Shown: positions 31,410-40,081, counted from the stretch's first letter. The stretch is DNA of 53,474 bases from an uncultured Parasutterella sp. (GCA_900766055.1 CAAFTZ010000023.1:1-53474); one strand, 5' to 3'. Numbers and translations are program-made. Notes: a model not told the origin generated them from the letters alone.

Positions 31410-32062
31410 TTCTTGGCCTCCCAATGCGGACATTGTTGACAAGGACACCAACCTTTACACAGGCCGGAGGGTCTTGCGGGCCAATCGTCATTGTTGTAAG
31501 CGTTCTCAAGTCGGGAAGCTCGGGTGAGGAACGGTTTCCACAACTCCGGTATGTCGTCTCGCTTGAAGATCGTCTTATCAACTTTCTTTTCTTTGAGCCA
31601 AATAAACCCTGACTCAACTTCCTTCACTGTCGGATAGTGAGCAAAGGCAAAGAGTGCGTAGAGTTCTAACTGCTCAGTCACCTTACGTTTCCCTGTCTTG
31701 TAGTCCACCAGCAATACTTTGGAAGGTGTTTCCACAAGCAAATCAGCGATTCCTCTGGCCCAGCCTTTGCGCCATTCAACCGGCTGAAAGGCCTTATCAA
31801 CCGCGAGCTTAATCTCGCAGTGCTTGATGCCCGGCATTGCCCTTAATTGGTCTCCAATGTTTCGAAAACTTGCCATCTCAGCAGGGAAGGGCTTCCCAAA
31901 AGAGATGTTTTCTTCAAATGCTTTGTGGACGGTGTTTCCCCACTTGATGTATTCCGACTCAGGCTCTTTAACGTCATAGGCAACCCGAGTGTGATAGAAA
32001 CGCTTCGGACAAGTCTCGAAGCCATCTAAGTGGGAGTACGTCCACGGCTTCATCTTCGCCAT
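31406..32062 (-). CDS. Cas4/RecB-like PD-(D/E)XK exonuclease with Fe-S cysteines
   Basis: A 218-aa nuclease. C18 (FETCPKRFYH) and C202, C206, C208, C211 near the C-terminus (CKGWCPCQQC) fit the Cas4/AddB-type 4Fe-4S binding pattern. The nuclease core is seen as GNTVHKAFEE, then GIADLLVE and LLVDYKTGK (D-ExK-like, here DYK). Such phage proteins process DNA ends for recombination or replication. No CRISPR array or other cas genes are present, so a CRISPR role is not implied. Confidence 0.85.
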   Translation of the reverse strand: MAKMKPWTYSHLDGFETCPKRFYHTRVAYDVKEPESEYIKWGNTVHKAFEENISFGKPFPAEMASFRNIGDQLRAMPGIKHCEIKLAVDKAFQPVEWRKGWARGIADLLVETPSKVLLVDYKTGKRKVTEQLELYALFAFAHYPTVKEVESGFIWLKEKKVDKTIFKRDDIPELWKPFLTRASRLENAYNNDDWPARPSGLCKGWCPCQQCPHWEAKK

Positions 32063-32074
32063 GTTTGTCTCCGT

Positions 32075-32091
32075 GGGGACAGCGTGTCCCC
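32075..32091. other. Intercistronic hairpin before the Cas4-like gene
   Basis: GGGGACA (32075-32081) pairs with TGTCCCC (32085-32091) around a 3-nt loop, just upstream of the GGAG ribosome binding site of the Cas4-like gene on the minus strand. No T-run; perhaps an mRNA processing or translation element. Confidence 0.45.
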
Positions 32092-32097
32092 GGGTAG

Positions 32098-32967
32098 TTA
32101 CTTCTTAAATTTCTGTTGGAGTTTCTGAATCTTATCCATTCGCTTATCGCTGTGAAAGTATTTACCTACAATATCGGGAAACCGAATATTGCTTCGCACG
32201 ATCTTCGCGCCGCGCTCTTCAGCATCCAATGCTCGGATCGTGGCTGAGAGGTCTCTGTCATACTCTTCCCAGAACTTAGCCCGAGCTTCGTGCTTCGATA
32301 CTCCGTTGACTGCGTGCTCTTGGGAATAGAACCCTGCGGCAAGCGCAGCCTTGGAAGTCATTTTCTTAAACTCCTTAGTGAGCTCACCCTTGAGCTCGTC
32401 TACGTTATGCAGATAGCAGAAAAGACGCTTCTGCGCCGCCCTGCGGGCACGAAAAACCTTCAGATAAGCGTTCTGCTTGGTGCTGATCTCTTCCTTTTTT
32501 ATCATCAGGCGAGCGTCCACCATCTTGCGGAAGCGCGTCATGCTTGCCTTGGCGATTGGCACCAAGACATCCAAACAGCCCTTATCGCCTCGAAGCGCGG
32601 AGTAGCGAGCCTTAGTCACATCTCCGTCATAAGAGATGATGGAATTGACCACGCGCAGCGGACGGTCCAAAGAGTTCAGGAACTCGAACGCTTTGTCGAT
32701 CTTCTCTTTGTTCTCGGAAACATAGGCTTCCAAGTCAAAGTCGTGCTTCTTAATACGCTCTATCAGAGTGAACAGACGCTCGATAGCCTCCGGGTTCTTA
32801 CGACCGAAGTCAATAAGAACCTTGGTTCGAGGCAAAACACCGGTGCTATAAGGTTTTCCGGGGTTGCGGATATAGTCACGAATGGTGGATATAGACGCCC
32901 TCCAATGCCTTGAATCGCAGACATCCTGAAGTGCATCAGCAATCTCTTGATATTGTTTATCTTCCAT
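32098..32967 (-). CDS. Hypothetical phage protein, helical
   Basis: A 289-aa basic, mostly helical protein lying between DNA polymerase and the Cas4-like nuclease. The N-terminal 60 residues (IADALQDVCDSRHWRASISTIRDYI) may be a small DNA-binding domain. The middle is rich in Arg/Lys helices (MTRFRKMVDARLMIKKEEIS). Unrecognised; a role in replication is guessed from position only. GGAG precedes the ATG. Confidence 0.65.
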   Translation of the reverse strand: MEDKQYQEIADALQDVCDSRHWRASISTIRDYIRNPGKPYSTGVLPRTKVLIDFGRKNPEAIERLFTLIERIKKHDFDLEAYVSENKEKIDKAFEFLNSLDRPLRVVNSIISYDGDVTKARYSALRGDKGCLDVLVPIAKASMTRFRKMVDARLMIKKEEISTKQNAYLKVFRARRAAQKRLFCYLHNVDELKGELTKEFKKMTSKAALAAGFYSQEHAVNGVSKHEARAKFWEEYDRDLSATIRALDAEERGAKIVRSNIRFPDIVGKYFHSDKRMDKIQKLQQKFKK

Positions 32968-33004
32968 TTCGGCTCCGTTTTGAAACTTTGATATATTTTA
33001 CATG

Positions 33005-34849
33005 CTATTTTGCTTCTCCGTATGACTTTCCGATACCACCTTCACAATCCACTGGGAGATCAAGCGCCCAAGCAGGACGAACCCTCATCGTCTCTTCCAT
33101 CATGGCCTTGGTTTCTTCGGCTTCTTCTTCAGGGACGACAACTACGACTTCGTCGTGTACGGTAAGTACAACTTGTCTGATCTTTCCGTTGGAGTTTCCT
33201 CCTTTCTCCTTGAGCTTCTGGGCTATGCGGCCCATCTGATCGAACACAACAATGCGGGCTAGCGCCTGAATCAGATTTTCCAGCACCTTGGCACCGTAGA
33301 TTTTCGTTCTGAAGTTCTTACGTCTGTAGGAATATCCTCTCTCTTCCTTGTCGTTGGCCTCCGCTCTGTAGCGAAGCTCGGGGTAGAGGATAAACATCCC
33401 GTTCGGGAGCATTACCTTACCCGGCTCGTACTTGAGCCTTGTGCCGACACCCAGCTCGCCACTGTAACCAGCCACCATGTTAGAGAGCATGTCCTCGCAG
33501 TAGCGCCACATATCCTTGATAGCGTAGTTGGATGAGCGGTAAATCTCCACAATGCGCTGGCATTCAGCATCCGACATGTCCGCGCCGCCGTTCTTTAGAG
33601 CACCTTGGAGCTTCTTCCAGCCTGTGCCATATCCGAGACCTAATGTAGCGGTCTTACCAACAAAGCGCTCTTTCTTATCTGCCTTCGTGATCTTGCGTCC
33701 GTAGATCTTGGAAGCCAGCTCGCAGTAAACGTCGTTGCCTTCGGCAAAGTGCTTGACCAAGTCAGCCTGTCCGCAGAACCAAGCATTTACCCTCCCTTCA
33801 ATATTACTTGAATCGCAGGCGCAAATTACGTGGCCAGCGGGCGCTATCAAGGACTTTCGGATTTCTCCGCCTCGGGGGAGATTTTGAAAATTACAGAAAT
33901 CGCCACCTGACGCACGTCCTGTGGAGCCGCCCCAATAATTAAGCATGATAGGAAGGGCTCCTCTATCAGCAATTCCTAAGAGCCTTTCGGTGCGCGTCTC
34001 TTCAATCGTGCTCTTAGTGCCAAGGCGTGCAGCTGCCACGGCCTGCACACGTTCGTCCGGATGCTCCAAGAGTTCTTTGAACCCATCGTCCGTCTTGGCA
34101 AACGCAAACGTTTCCTTACCCGTTGTCGGGCTAATCTTCGTGGGAGGAACGACACCCAAGCTCTTAAGAACCTCAGCGAAGAGATTGTTGCTCATCAGCT
34201 GATCCTTTGTGAAGGGGATTCGGGAGAGAAGCTCTTGCTTCTTCGCTCGTACATCAGCTAGGTGGGCTTCGAGCCTCGGCTTGTCCAAGACGATCTTTGG
34301 CTCCGTGAACATCCGCAGCATCATGTCGATGATGACAAGCTCCCCCTTCGTGGTGTATGGGAGCAGTTTCTTAAAGAGGTGGTACGTAAGGTTCACGTCC
34401 TGCCTGCAATAAACACCGAAAGCATCGAGTTCCGACCTCGTGAAGTCTTTCTTATGCTTGCCCAGAGTGTTGTAGATTTCTGTGCCTTTCTCGCCTAAGC
34501 CGAACAGCTTGGAAAGCGCTCTTAACGAACCTCCCACCGTGAGCCCTGTGAGCGGGCGGGCCATGCTCAACGTGTCAAGCAGAAACTTCGGATGGATGTC
34601 GTAGATCCACGAAAGAATCGCACCGTCAAAGGCTGTGTTGTGGCAGAGGACTTGGTGATTCTCCAAGTGAAGGGCCTTGAGCTCTTCGCCTATGTTCTCT
34701 GTGATCCATCTGATGCCTCCTGAATCAATCTTCACCGAGACGCCGATTACCTCAAATCTGGGATCACGTATATAGCGTTCGGTGGTAAGCTTCGACAAGC
34801 TGTAATCCTTGTCATAGTACGTTTCAAAGTCAATGGTGACCAAACTCAT
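33005..34849 (-). CDS. Family A DNA polymerase with 3'-5' exonuclease
   Basis: A 614-aa replicative polymerase. The exonuclease domain opens with VTIDFETYYD (ExoI) and later has CHNTAFDGAILSW and YCRQDVNLTYHLF (ExoII/III). The polymerase domain has motif A as CDSSNIEGRVNAWF (aspartate plus the IExR pattern of phage PolA), motif B as KKERFVGKTATLGLGYGTG and motif C as VLTVHDEVVVV. No 5'-3' exonuclease domain is present, as usual in phage polymerases of this size. GGAG precedes the ATG. Together with the DUF927 and SNF2 genes it makes the phage self-sufficient for DNA synthesis. Confidence 0.95.
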   Translation of the reverse strand: MSLVTIDFETYYDKDYSLSKLTTERYIRDPRFEVIGVSVKIDSGGIRWITENIGEELKALHLENHQVLCHNTAFDGAILSWIYDIHPKFLLDTLSMARPLTGLTVGGSLRALSKLFGLGEKGTEIYNTLGKHKKDFTRSELDAFGVYCRQDVNLTYHLFKKLLPYTTKGELVIIDMMLRMFTEPKIVLDKPRLEAHLADVRAKKQELLSRIPFTKDQLMSNNLFAEVLKSLGVVPPTKISPTTGKETFAFAKTDDGFKELLEHPDERVQAVAAARLGTKSTIEETRTERLLGIADRGALPIMLNYWGGSTGRASGGDFCNFQNLPRGGEIRKSLIAPAGHVICACDSSNIEGRVNAWFCGQADLVKHFAEGNDVYCELASKIYGRKITKADKKERFVGKTATLGLGYGTGWKKLQGALKNGGADMSDAECQRIVEIYRSSNYAIKDMWRYCEDMLSNMVAGYSGELGVGTRLKYEPGKVMLPNGMFILYPELRYRAEANDKEERGYSYRRKNFRTKIYGAKVLENLIQALARIVVFDQMGRIAQKLKEKGGNSNGKIRQVVLTVHDEVVVVVPEEEAEETKAMMEETMRVRPAWALDLPVDCEGGIGKSYGEAK

Positions 34850-34857
34850 TCTTTCTC

Positions 34858-35259
34858 CTAGTCATATTTAACATTCTGCAATCTTTGAAGAAACTCCAAA
34901 ACTGCGCGGTTCGGAATTTCCTTGGGCCACTCATCTTTGAACTGATATGCAGCCATCTGCTCCACCCAATCCCGAGCCTCATCGTATGTGTCGAACATTT
35001 TGTATAGTTCCATCCATCCAACCCAAGCAAGATAGCGTTCTTTGCTCTCGTCAGTAATGTAGATTTCGCCTAAAGTGCCGTAGTCCAGCTGACCTTCTAC
35101 GCACACTTCACTATACTTACCGCTTCTATATTCCGGTGGAACCCAAAGCTCGTCATATTCAGTACACAGGCAGCAATTAAACGCTTTTTCCATAGGCTCA
35201 AGAACGCAGTGATCGTAGGTTTGACAACCCCACAAAGCAAACTCAACTAAGTTCTTCAT
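34858..35259 (-). CDS. Hypothetical phage protein
   Basis: A 133-aa acidic protein (MKNLVEFALWGCQTYDHCVL, later WMELYKMFDTYDEARDWVEQ), unrecognised. The frame is open 71 codons further upstream, but the ATG at 35259 overlaps the stop of the preceding gene as ATGA and is preferred. CNCCLC-like cysteines near residue 30 are noted. Confidence 0.6.
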   Translation of the reverse strand: MKNLVEFALWGCQTYDHCVLEPMEKAFNCCLCTEYDELWVPPEYRSGKYSEVCVEGQLDYGTLGEIYITDESKERYLAWVGWMELYKMFDTYDEARDWVEQMAAYQFKDEWPKEIPNRAVLEFLQRLQNVKYD

Positions 35260-35600
35260 TTCATCAACTCCATTCTCACAACCGTCCTGTAAGCATTCAA
35301 GAGAGGCTCTAAGCTCTCTCTGGTAAGCTTCCCTTCCTTTGGAATGAACTGCTTGAAAAATTCTCGGTACCGATCCCGATCCTCCTTCCCGGTGATGCGG
35401 GGCATATAGAGCAGAGTGATTTTTCTGCACTGCCCGTAGGCAACCACCTCTATGAACTCCTGTGTAGCCCACTTAAGCCGTGGACGGAGCGTTGCCTTAA
35501 CATGCTTTGGAGTAAAGCACCAGAAGGCTCTGTCTTCTTCCAGCACCGGCGCAAACTCCTGCTGAAACCATTCCTTATCAGTTGGAACCATGGTAATCAT
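35256..35600 (-). CDS. Hypothetical phage protein
   Basis: A 114-aa protein (PTDKEWFQQEFAPVLEEDRA, later VVAYGQCRKITLLYMPRITG), unrecognised. GGGAG lies 8 bases before the ATG; it overlaps both neighbours. Confidence 0.6.
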   Translation of the reverse strand: MITMVPTDKEWFQQEFAPVLEEDRAFWCFTPKHVKATLRPRLKWATQEFIEVVAYGQCRKITLLYMPRITGKEDRDRYREFFKQFIPKEGKLTRESLEPLLNAYRTVVRMELMK

Positions 35601-35850
35601 CTAAGCACTCCCGAGTTTCTTCAAGCTTCTTCAGTGTGTTTCCCAAAAAGATGGGAGCGTTCGCCCAATAGCCTTCTTCGACCATGTCTGCGTACTTCGA
35701 CCAAGCCCAAGAGACAATCGCGTCAACATCGAACTCAGTATCTTCGACCACAGGGTTGTTCGCGAGATGCTTGGAAGCGTAATACTCAAGCTCCATGGCG
35801 GAAAGTTCTTCCATTGTGTATGTGTGACCGTTGATAGAAATTTTGCTCAT
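35578..35850 (-). CDS. Hypothetical phage protein
   Basis: A 90-aa acidic protein (MSKISINGHTYTMEELSAME, later VDAIVSWAWSKYADMVEEGY), unrecognised. It overlaps the upstream gene by 4 bases and the downstream one by 23. Confidence 0.6.
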   Translation of the reverse strand: MSKISINGHTYTMEELSAMELEYYASKHLANNPVVEDTEFDVDAIVSWAWSKYADMVEEGYWANAPIFLGNTLKKLEETRECLDDYHGSN

Positions 35851-36413
35851 TTGTTTCTCCTAAATTTGCCGAGTTTTGCCAATGTTCGGAAGTATCCAAC
35901 TACCTCTTCCATCGTCATCTTTTCTTTGCTAAGGACGGATTTCCCCATGTCATCTTTTGCATAGACCAATCCTGTGTGTGTTCTATAACCTGAGTAGTAG
36001 TAAGCTCCTACAGTGAAGTTAAAAAATCCTTTTCCGTTGTAAACTAAGGGTTCCCAGAAACAAGATGAATCTGACGGAATCTGAGAAGCTGTTGCATGCC
36101 GAAGGTAGTTCTCGATAATGAGATCAAAAGCGTTCTGTATAGTTCCGCAATCCGCAGTGAAACTCTTTCGCTTGCTATACCTACTAAATAGAGTCGTCGC
36201 TTGAATAACGTCGTCTTGGCCTTTTCTATGGAAGCAGGTAATCAACCCGTGGGTATCGTTATAAACGCGAGAAACGCGCACTCCAGAGGGGTATTGGCGC
36301 ATTTCCCAAAGTTCATACCGATCATATATTGGCGAAACCATTTTCAGAAAGAAGAAATCCCCTACCTCTGCATCCCACGAAAGCCTTTCGTCAAAAACTC
36401 CTAAATATCGCAT
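35847..36413 (-). CDS. Hypothetical phage protein
   Basis: A 188-aa protein rich in aromatic residues (VGDFFFLKMVSPIYDRYELW, FFNFTVGAYYYSGYRTHTG) and ending in a short helix (MTMEEVVGYFRTLAKLGKF). Unrecognised. It overlaps the first member of the NWxE(Y/F) paralogue array by 13 bases. Confidence 0.6.
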   Translation of the reverse strand: MRYLGVFDERLSWDAEVGDFFFLKMVSPIYDRYELWEMRQYPSGVRVSRVYNDTHGLITCFHRKGQDDVIQATTLFSRYSKRKSFTADCGTIQNAFDLIIENYLRHATASQIPSDSSCFWEPLVYNGKGFFNFTVGAYYYSGYRTHTGLVYAKDDMGKSVLSKEKMTMEEVVGYFRTLAKLGKFRRNK

Positions 36414-36679
36414 GTGAGTTCTCCGTTAATTCTTGCCATCGTTGTGCGATAAGCAAAGTATTCGTCCCAGTTCTTTACGTTGTACTTCCAAAGCGTTTCA
36501 GTAACGCACTGGGGCTCCCAGTCGCGGCTGGTTGTGGTATCAAATTCAACTTCCATCCAGTGCTTACCATCCAGCTCCTTCAGTTCGTCCCAGCTCATAT
36601 CTTCCAGAATACCTTCAGCACAGCTCTCAGTAAGACGTGAATATTTGTCATACTCATCAAACTCGACTTTAGGTTTCAT
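36401..36679 (-). CDS. NWxE(Y/F) array protein 1 (hypothetical)
   Basis: A 92-aa acidic protein, the most divergent of five consecutive related genes (36401-37907). The shared sign is NWDEYFAYRTTMARING near the C-terminus, matching NW-x-E-(Y/F) plus an R-x-TM helix in its neighbours. It overlaps the next member upstream by 4 bases (ATGA). Function unknown. Confidence 0.6.
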   Translation of the reverse strand: MKPKVEFDEYDKYSRLTESCAEGILEDMSWDELKELDGKHWMEVEFDTTTSRDWEPQCVTETLWKYNVKNWDEYFAYRTTMARINGELTCDI

Positions 36680-36981
36680 CTTTTCCCCAATCGTTTAATC
36701 GTCCAGAGTTCCCAGAGGTAGTCATTCCAATTCAACATGTAGTCACTGCGAACAGATAGAAGGACAGGTTTTATTACATACGGCCCCATGTGCAGCGCGC
36801 CTTGCATTGGATTAGGGTCAAAACTTATGTACCCGGTTTCCAAAGCATCTGAAATCTTGTCCGGCGAAGCATGCGTTAAGAAATTTTCTATTTCCTTGAT
36901 AGTCGTCCCTTTTCTATGAACGAAAATACTGTCGATTGTTTGACACTGATGAGCAAAGATCGGTTCCCATATAGGTTTCAT
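36676..36981 (-). CDS. NWxE(Y/F) array protein 2 (hypothetical)
   Basis: A 101-aa protein with IKEIENFLTHASPDKISDAL, then ETGYISFDPNP and MLNWNDYLWELWTIKRLGK. It is clearly related to the 37587 gene, which has HADSDDLEEARETGYIDFE and NWEEFICKLITLRRLEGA. ATGA overlap upstream. Function unknown. Confidence 0.62.
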   Translation of the reverse strand: MKPIWEPIFAHQCQTIDSIFVHRKGTTIKEIENFLTHASPDKISDALETGYISFDPNPMQGALHMGPYVIKPVLLSVRSDYMLNWNDYLWELWTIKRLGKR

Positions 36982-37280
36982 GCTCCCTCCAACAGAAACA
37001 TCGTTTTGCGGTACATGTAGTATTCATGCCAGTTGAGAATGCTGTCTCTATCGACATCGAACCTGTCAATGTGTCCGGTGAAAGGCCCTGCATCTATCAA
37101 CCAATCGCTGAACTCAAAGGAAATCGAGCCGGTCTGATCCAACTCGTCCAAATCTTCCTCGAAGTAAGCGTGGTCAAGAATATTTGACGCTCTCTCTAAA
37201 GCTTCTCCTTCTTCCCAACCGTAAGACTTATCCGCTTTTGCGCACCACTTTTTGAAATCTTCAGACCATTCAATCTTCAT
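36978..37280 (-). CDS. NWxE(Y/F) array protein 3 (hypothetical)
   Basis: A 100-aa acidic protein (WSEDFKKWCAKADKSYGWEE, LDHAYFEEDLDELDQTGSIS, ILNWHEYYMYRKTMFLLEGA), same architecture as its neighbours. GGAGG lies 5 bases before the ATG; a GTG one codon earlier is possible. Function unknown. Confidence 0.6.
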   Translation of the reverse strand: MKIEWSEDFKKWCAKADKSYGWEEGEALERASNILDHAYFEEDLDELDQTGSISFEFSDWLIDAGPFTGHIDRFDVDRDSILNWHEYYMYRKTMFLLEGA

Positions 37281-37590
37281 CACATCCTCCCAGCAAGAAC
37301 ATCGTCAGCCGCGTGGAAATGAACTCGTCCCAGTTAGTCATATCGTCTCTGTGAATCGTCATCGCATGGATGCTCGCTTTGTAATTTGTGCCAAGATCTA
37401 TAGTCAGTTCTTCGCTTAGGGGAAGATAAAGATAACTGTTCCTCATCCCGTCCTCCAGCTCATCGCAACCGGCTATTTCAGCGGCATTTTCAAGATCCCA
37501 AACCACGCTTTCTTTGGCCCAACCCATGAACTTCTCAAAGGCGGCGCATTTTTCCAAGAACTCAGGTGTCCATTTAGGTGCGTTCTTCAT
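37270..37590 (-). CDS. NWxE(Y/F) array protein 4 (hypothetical)
   Basis: A 106-aa acidic protein (WTPEFLEKCAAFEKFMGWAK, MTNWDEFISTRLTMFLLGG). Same family as its neighbours. The start at 37590 overlaps the stop of the upstream member as ATGA; the longer frame is ignored. Confidence 0.6.
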   Translation of the reverse strand: MKNAPKWTPEFLEKCAAFEKFMGWAKESVVWDLENAAEIAGCDELEDGMRNSYLYLPLSEELTIDLGTNYKASIHAMTIHRDDMTNWDEFISTRLTMFLLGGCDED

Positions 37591-37907
37591 GCTCCCTCCA
37601 ATCGCCGAAGAGTAATTAACTTGCATATAAACTCTTCCCAGTTGATCATGTTGTGCTTATTAACGGTTACAGACCGAGCTACTACACGATAAGCCCCTAC
37701 ATCAGCGTCATTGTTCTCACAGGGATCAAGTTCAAAGTCAATGTAGCCAGTCTCTCTTGCTTCTTCCAGATCGTCGCTGTCTGCGTGGTAAAGATACCCC
37801 TCGATCTCTGCAATAGACGCTCCGTCATGCCAACCGAAAATCTCGTCAACCTTTGCGCATTCCTTTAAGAAGTCAAAATTCCAAAGAGGGTGAACTTTTC
37901 TTCTCAT
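37587..37907 (-). CDS. NWxE(Y/F) array protein 5 (hypothetical)
   Basis: A 106-aa acidic protein, first in transcription order of the five-gene array. Motifs: WNFDFLKECAKVDEIFGWHD, IAEIEGYLYHADSDDLEEAR, ETGYIDFEL, MINWEEFICKLITLRRLEGA. It begins immediately after the VWA gene stop. Function unknown. Confidence 0.62.
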   Translation of the reverse strand: MRRKVHPLWNFDFLKECAKVDEIFGWHDGASIAEIEGYLYHADSDDLEEARETGYIDFELDPCENNDADVGAYRVVARSVTVNKHNMINWEEFICKLITLRRLEGA

Positions 37908-39092
37908 TTATTCCTCCATGTCGATCTTCACGACTTCGCCGCACGGCGGCGTTTCATTCGACTCAGTAATTGCCCAAACGAGAGAGCAGGGCGTCTCTTG
38001 CGGGAAGGGTGTCCAGCCGTCTGTCAAAATGCAGCAAACGTCGCACTCAACGTTGTTGTCTTCGATCCACTGAGTAATCGCTCTCATGTCGGTACCACCG
38101 CCGCCATAGGCGTGAAGCTCAACGGGGTATGTCTCCTGCGTGAACTCTTCGACCTTGGCAACCGCTGAATCGCAGTAAACAACGATCACTTTCTCCGGTC
38201 GGCACTGCTCGATGATGGCGTTCAGATGTCCGCCAAAATACTGCAACTCACGAGGCCCGATGGAACCTGATGTATCCACGCCAATCACGACCGTACCCAT
38301 CGAAGGTTCTTTAGCATTGATCGGGAGGTAGATGTCCATGGATGTGAAGCGTCTGTTCGGTCTCTCCCAGCTTTGGTTCTGCTTAGTGAACCCGGTGAAG
38401 TATTTCTCAAGAACCTCGTACCACTTCATCTTCGTGGTGAGAAGGTCGTTCACCATTCTTTCCAAGGCGCCTGATGCTCTACCTCGTTCGCGACAAACTC
38501 TTGCAGCATCTGCCACATCCAGTTTTACTTGGAGCTCAGCCTGCTTGGCTTCCGCTTCAGACATCGCACCGCCTTCATCCAATATGTCGCCGTTTAACGG
38601 ATCTTTGGAAGGATCAGAGTTGCCTCTGCCGTACCCGTCTCCGTCGTCTGTATCACCGTTGCCTTTACCGTTGCCTTGTTTCTTTTGGTTCTGAGCTTTT
38701 TCGAGAAGTTCGTTGTAGAGTTCCTCCGTGGTCTTGTTTTCCGAGCCTTCCTTAAAGAGCGCACCTTTGGGCATGGAACCCACGCCGCTGGAAGTCAGGA
38801 AAGAATTGGTGTAGAAATCACCGGCTATGTTCCAAAGCTGAGGGTCTCGGTTCTGCATTCTCAGTGCGTGCAGGCAGACCATGTGCATCACTTCGTGACA
38901 CATAACAAACATCAGCTCGCGGCGCTCTAAGGTTTCAACCCACTGAGGGTTGTAGTAAATGTTGCCGGACTTATCGACCGCCATCGTGGGAATATCCTCT
39001 CGGGCTTTAAGCGGACGCTTCATTAAAAGACTTGCAAAAAACGGCTGGTCAAATGCCAGCTCGGCCTTAGCGGCCATGATCTTATCGCTCAT
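37908..39092 (-). CDS. DUF2201-type metallopeptidase-like/VWA protein
   Basis: A 394-aa protein with two domains. The N-terminal part has an HEVMHMVCLHALR motif (HExxH-like, zinc-metallopeptidase fold), and a glycine/aspartate-rich linker (about residues 145-180) follows. The C-terminal part is a von Willebrand A-like domain with the MIDAS motif VDTSGSIG and later GGGGTDMRA and ILTDGWTPF. DUF2201 proteins usually act with MoxR AAA+ ATPases, one of which is encoded 1.7 kb upstream at 40822. Seven small related genes lie in between. GGAGG lies 5 bases before the ATG at 39092, and the ATG overlaps the stop of the adjacent small gene. Confidence 0.88.
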   Translation of the reverse strand: MSDKIMAAKAELAFDQPFFASLLMKRPLKAREDIPTMAVDKSGNIYYNPQWVETLERRELMFVMCHEVMHMVCLHALRMQNRDPQLWNIAGDFYTNSFLTSSGVGSMPKGALFKEGSENKTTEELYNELLEKAQNQKKQGNGKGNGDTDDGDGYGRGNSDPSKDPLNGDILDEGGAMSEAEAKQAELQVKLDVADAARVCRERGRASGALERMVNDLLTTKMKWYEVLEKYFTGFTKQNQSWERPNRRFTSMDIYLPINAKEPSMGTVVIGVDTSGSIGPRELQYFGGHLNAIIEQCRPEKVIVVYCDSAVAKVEEFTQETYPVELHAYGGGGTDMRAITQWIEDNNVECDVCCILTDGWTPFPQETPCSLVWAITESNETPPCGEVVKIDMEE

Positions 39093-39355
39093 ATATCCTC
39101 CAAAAGTTTGTCCCATACACCTAAGCGAAGCATCGTTTCTATGTAGGATTTCTTGCTTTCCAGCTTGCGGTAATAATTCTTCGGGAAACGCATCGTTACT
39201 GACGCATGCGCAAAAAAGTTATTTCTGAAAATGAACTCGCTTCGATGGGGAAAAACAACGACGTATCTGTCGTTTCGGTTCCATAAGCTGATGTACAGCT
39301 TGTAGATGACTCCGCCTCGGTACCTTATCCGCTTCCAAGGTAATTCCGGTTTCAT
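39089..39355 (-). CDS. MoxR-VWA array small protein 1
   Basis: An 88-aa protein in the seven-gene array between the VWA and MoxR genes. Pattern: N-terminal MKPELPWKRIRYRGG, a beta-rich middle (YKLYISLWNRNDRYVVVFPHRSEFIF), then FPKNY and the shared C-terminal helix KKSYIETMLRLGVWDKLLED. ATGA overlaps on both sides. It is closest to the next gene (39352). Function unknown. Confidence 0.65.
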   Translation of the reverse strand: MKPELPWKRIRYRGGVIYKLYISLWNRNDRYVVVFPHRSEFIFRNNFFAHASVTMRFPKNYYRKLESKKSYIETMLRLGVWDKLLEDI

Positions 39356-39612
39356 ACATACCTCAACATACTGTCCCATTCTCCTAAACGGAGCATCAGC
39401 TCCACATAGGCTTTCTTTTCTTCCAGCTTTAGGTATCCATCAGGGAACTGCATCCTCTTCATCACTCCGTCAACACAGTCGTGAATGAAGAACTCGCTTC
39501 GATCAGGAAAAATGCAGACATACATATCGTCATCGTAGTAAGTGCTGATGTACAGTCTGTACGTAAGCTCTCCGTAGCTTCTTGACTTTACCCAAGGCGG
39601 TTCCACCTTCAT
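39352..39612 (-). CDS. MoxR-VWA array small protein 2
   Basis: An 86-aa protein (MKVEPPWVKSRSYGELTYRL, YVCIFPDRSEFFIHD, FPDGYLKLEEKKAYVELMLRLGEWD). The beta strand and C-terminal KKxYxExxLRLG helix align with array protein 1. ATGA overlaps on both sides. Function unknown. Confidence 0.65.
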   Translation of the reverse strand: MKVEPPWVKSRSYGELTYRLYISTYYDDDMYVCIFPDRSEFFIHDCVDGVMKRMQFPDGYLKLEEKKAYVELMLRLGEWDSMLRYV

Positions 39613-39845
39613 ACTCCCTCCAAGATGTCTTGCAGTGCTCCGATTTTCAGAAGCATTTGAAGATATTCTTTCTTCTGCTCAAGTGTTTGACAGTCGTATG
39701 GAAACTCTTTCCTGCGCGGGGGTGCGGCCGGCGGAAGTTCTATGTAGCTGAACTTAGTCTCTTCGATATAGACCATGTAATCTTTGAAATCCTCGGTCTG
39801 TATGTGCAGCCAAGCGTAACCCCATTCGTAACTCCTAATTTTCAT
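39609..39845 (-). CDS. MoxR-VWA array small protein 3
   Basis: A 78-aa protein (MKIRSYEWGYAWLHIQTEDF, FPYDCQTLEQKKEYLQMLLKIGAL). It is a clear paralogue of the next gene upstream (39842): both start MKIR-Y, contain EDFK-Y and end with (S/D)C-TLEQK--YL--L-KIGA. ATGA overlaps. Function unknown. Confidence 0.66.
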   Translation of the reverse strand: MKIRSYEWGYAWLHIQTEDFKDYMVYIEETKFSYIELPPAAPPRRKEFPYDCQTLEQKKEYLQMLLKIGALQDILEGV

Positions 39846-40081
39846 ACTTCCTCCAAGAGGCTTTCCATGGCTCCGATCTTTATCAAAGCTTCGAGATAGC
39901 TTCTTTTCTGCTCGAGTGTTTCGCAGTCGCTTGGAAACTCCTTTTCAATCGGTGGCCGAAGTGCGGGGATCTTTTCACAACCAAACGTTTGGTCTTTGAC
40001 GGAAACAGCATAGTTCTTGAAGTCCTCTGCTACGACGATCAGTTCACACGGTCTAGCCCAAAAGTAACGCCTAATTTTCAT
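39842..40081 (-). CDS. MoxR-VWA array small protein 4
   Basis: A 79-aa protein (MKIRRYFWARPCELIVVAED, FPSDCETLEQKRSYLEALIKIGAM), close paralogue of the 39609 gene. ATGA overlaps. Function unknown. Confidence 0.66.
   Translation of the reverse strand: MKIRRYFWARPCELIVVAEDFKNYAVSVKDQTFGCEKIPALRPPIEKEFPSDCETLEQKRSYLEALIKIGAMESLLEEV

Noticed and set aside
31406..32062. Cas4-like gene as part of a CRISPR system
   Set aside because: No array, no other cas genes; phage recombination nucleases share the fold.
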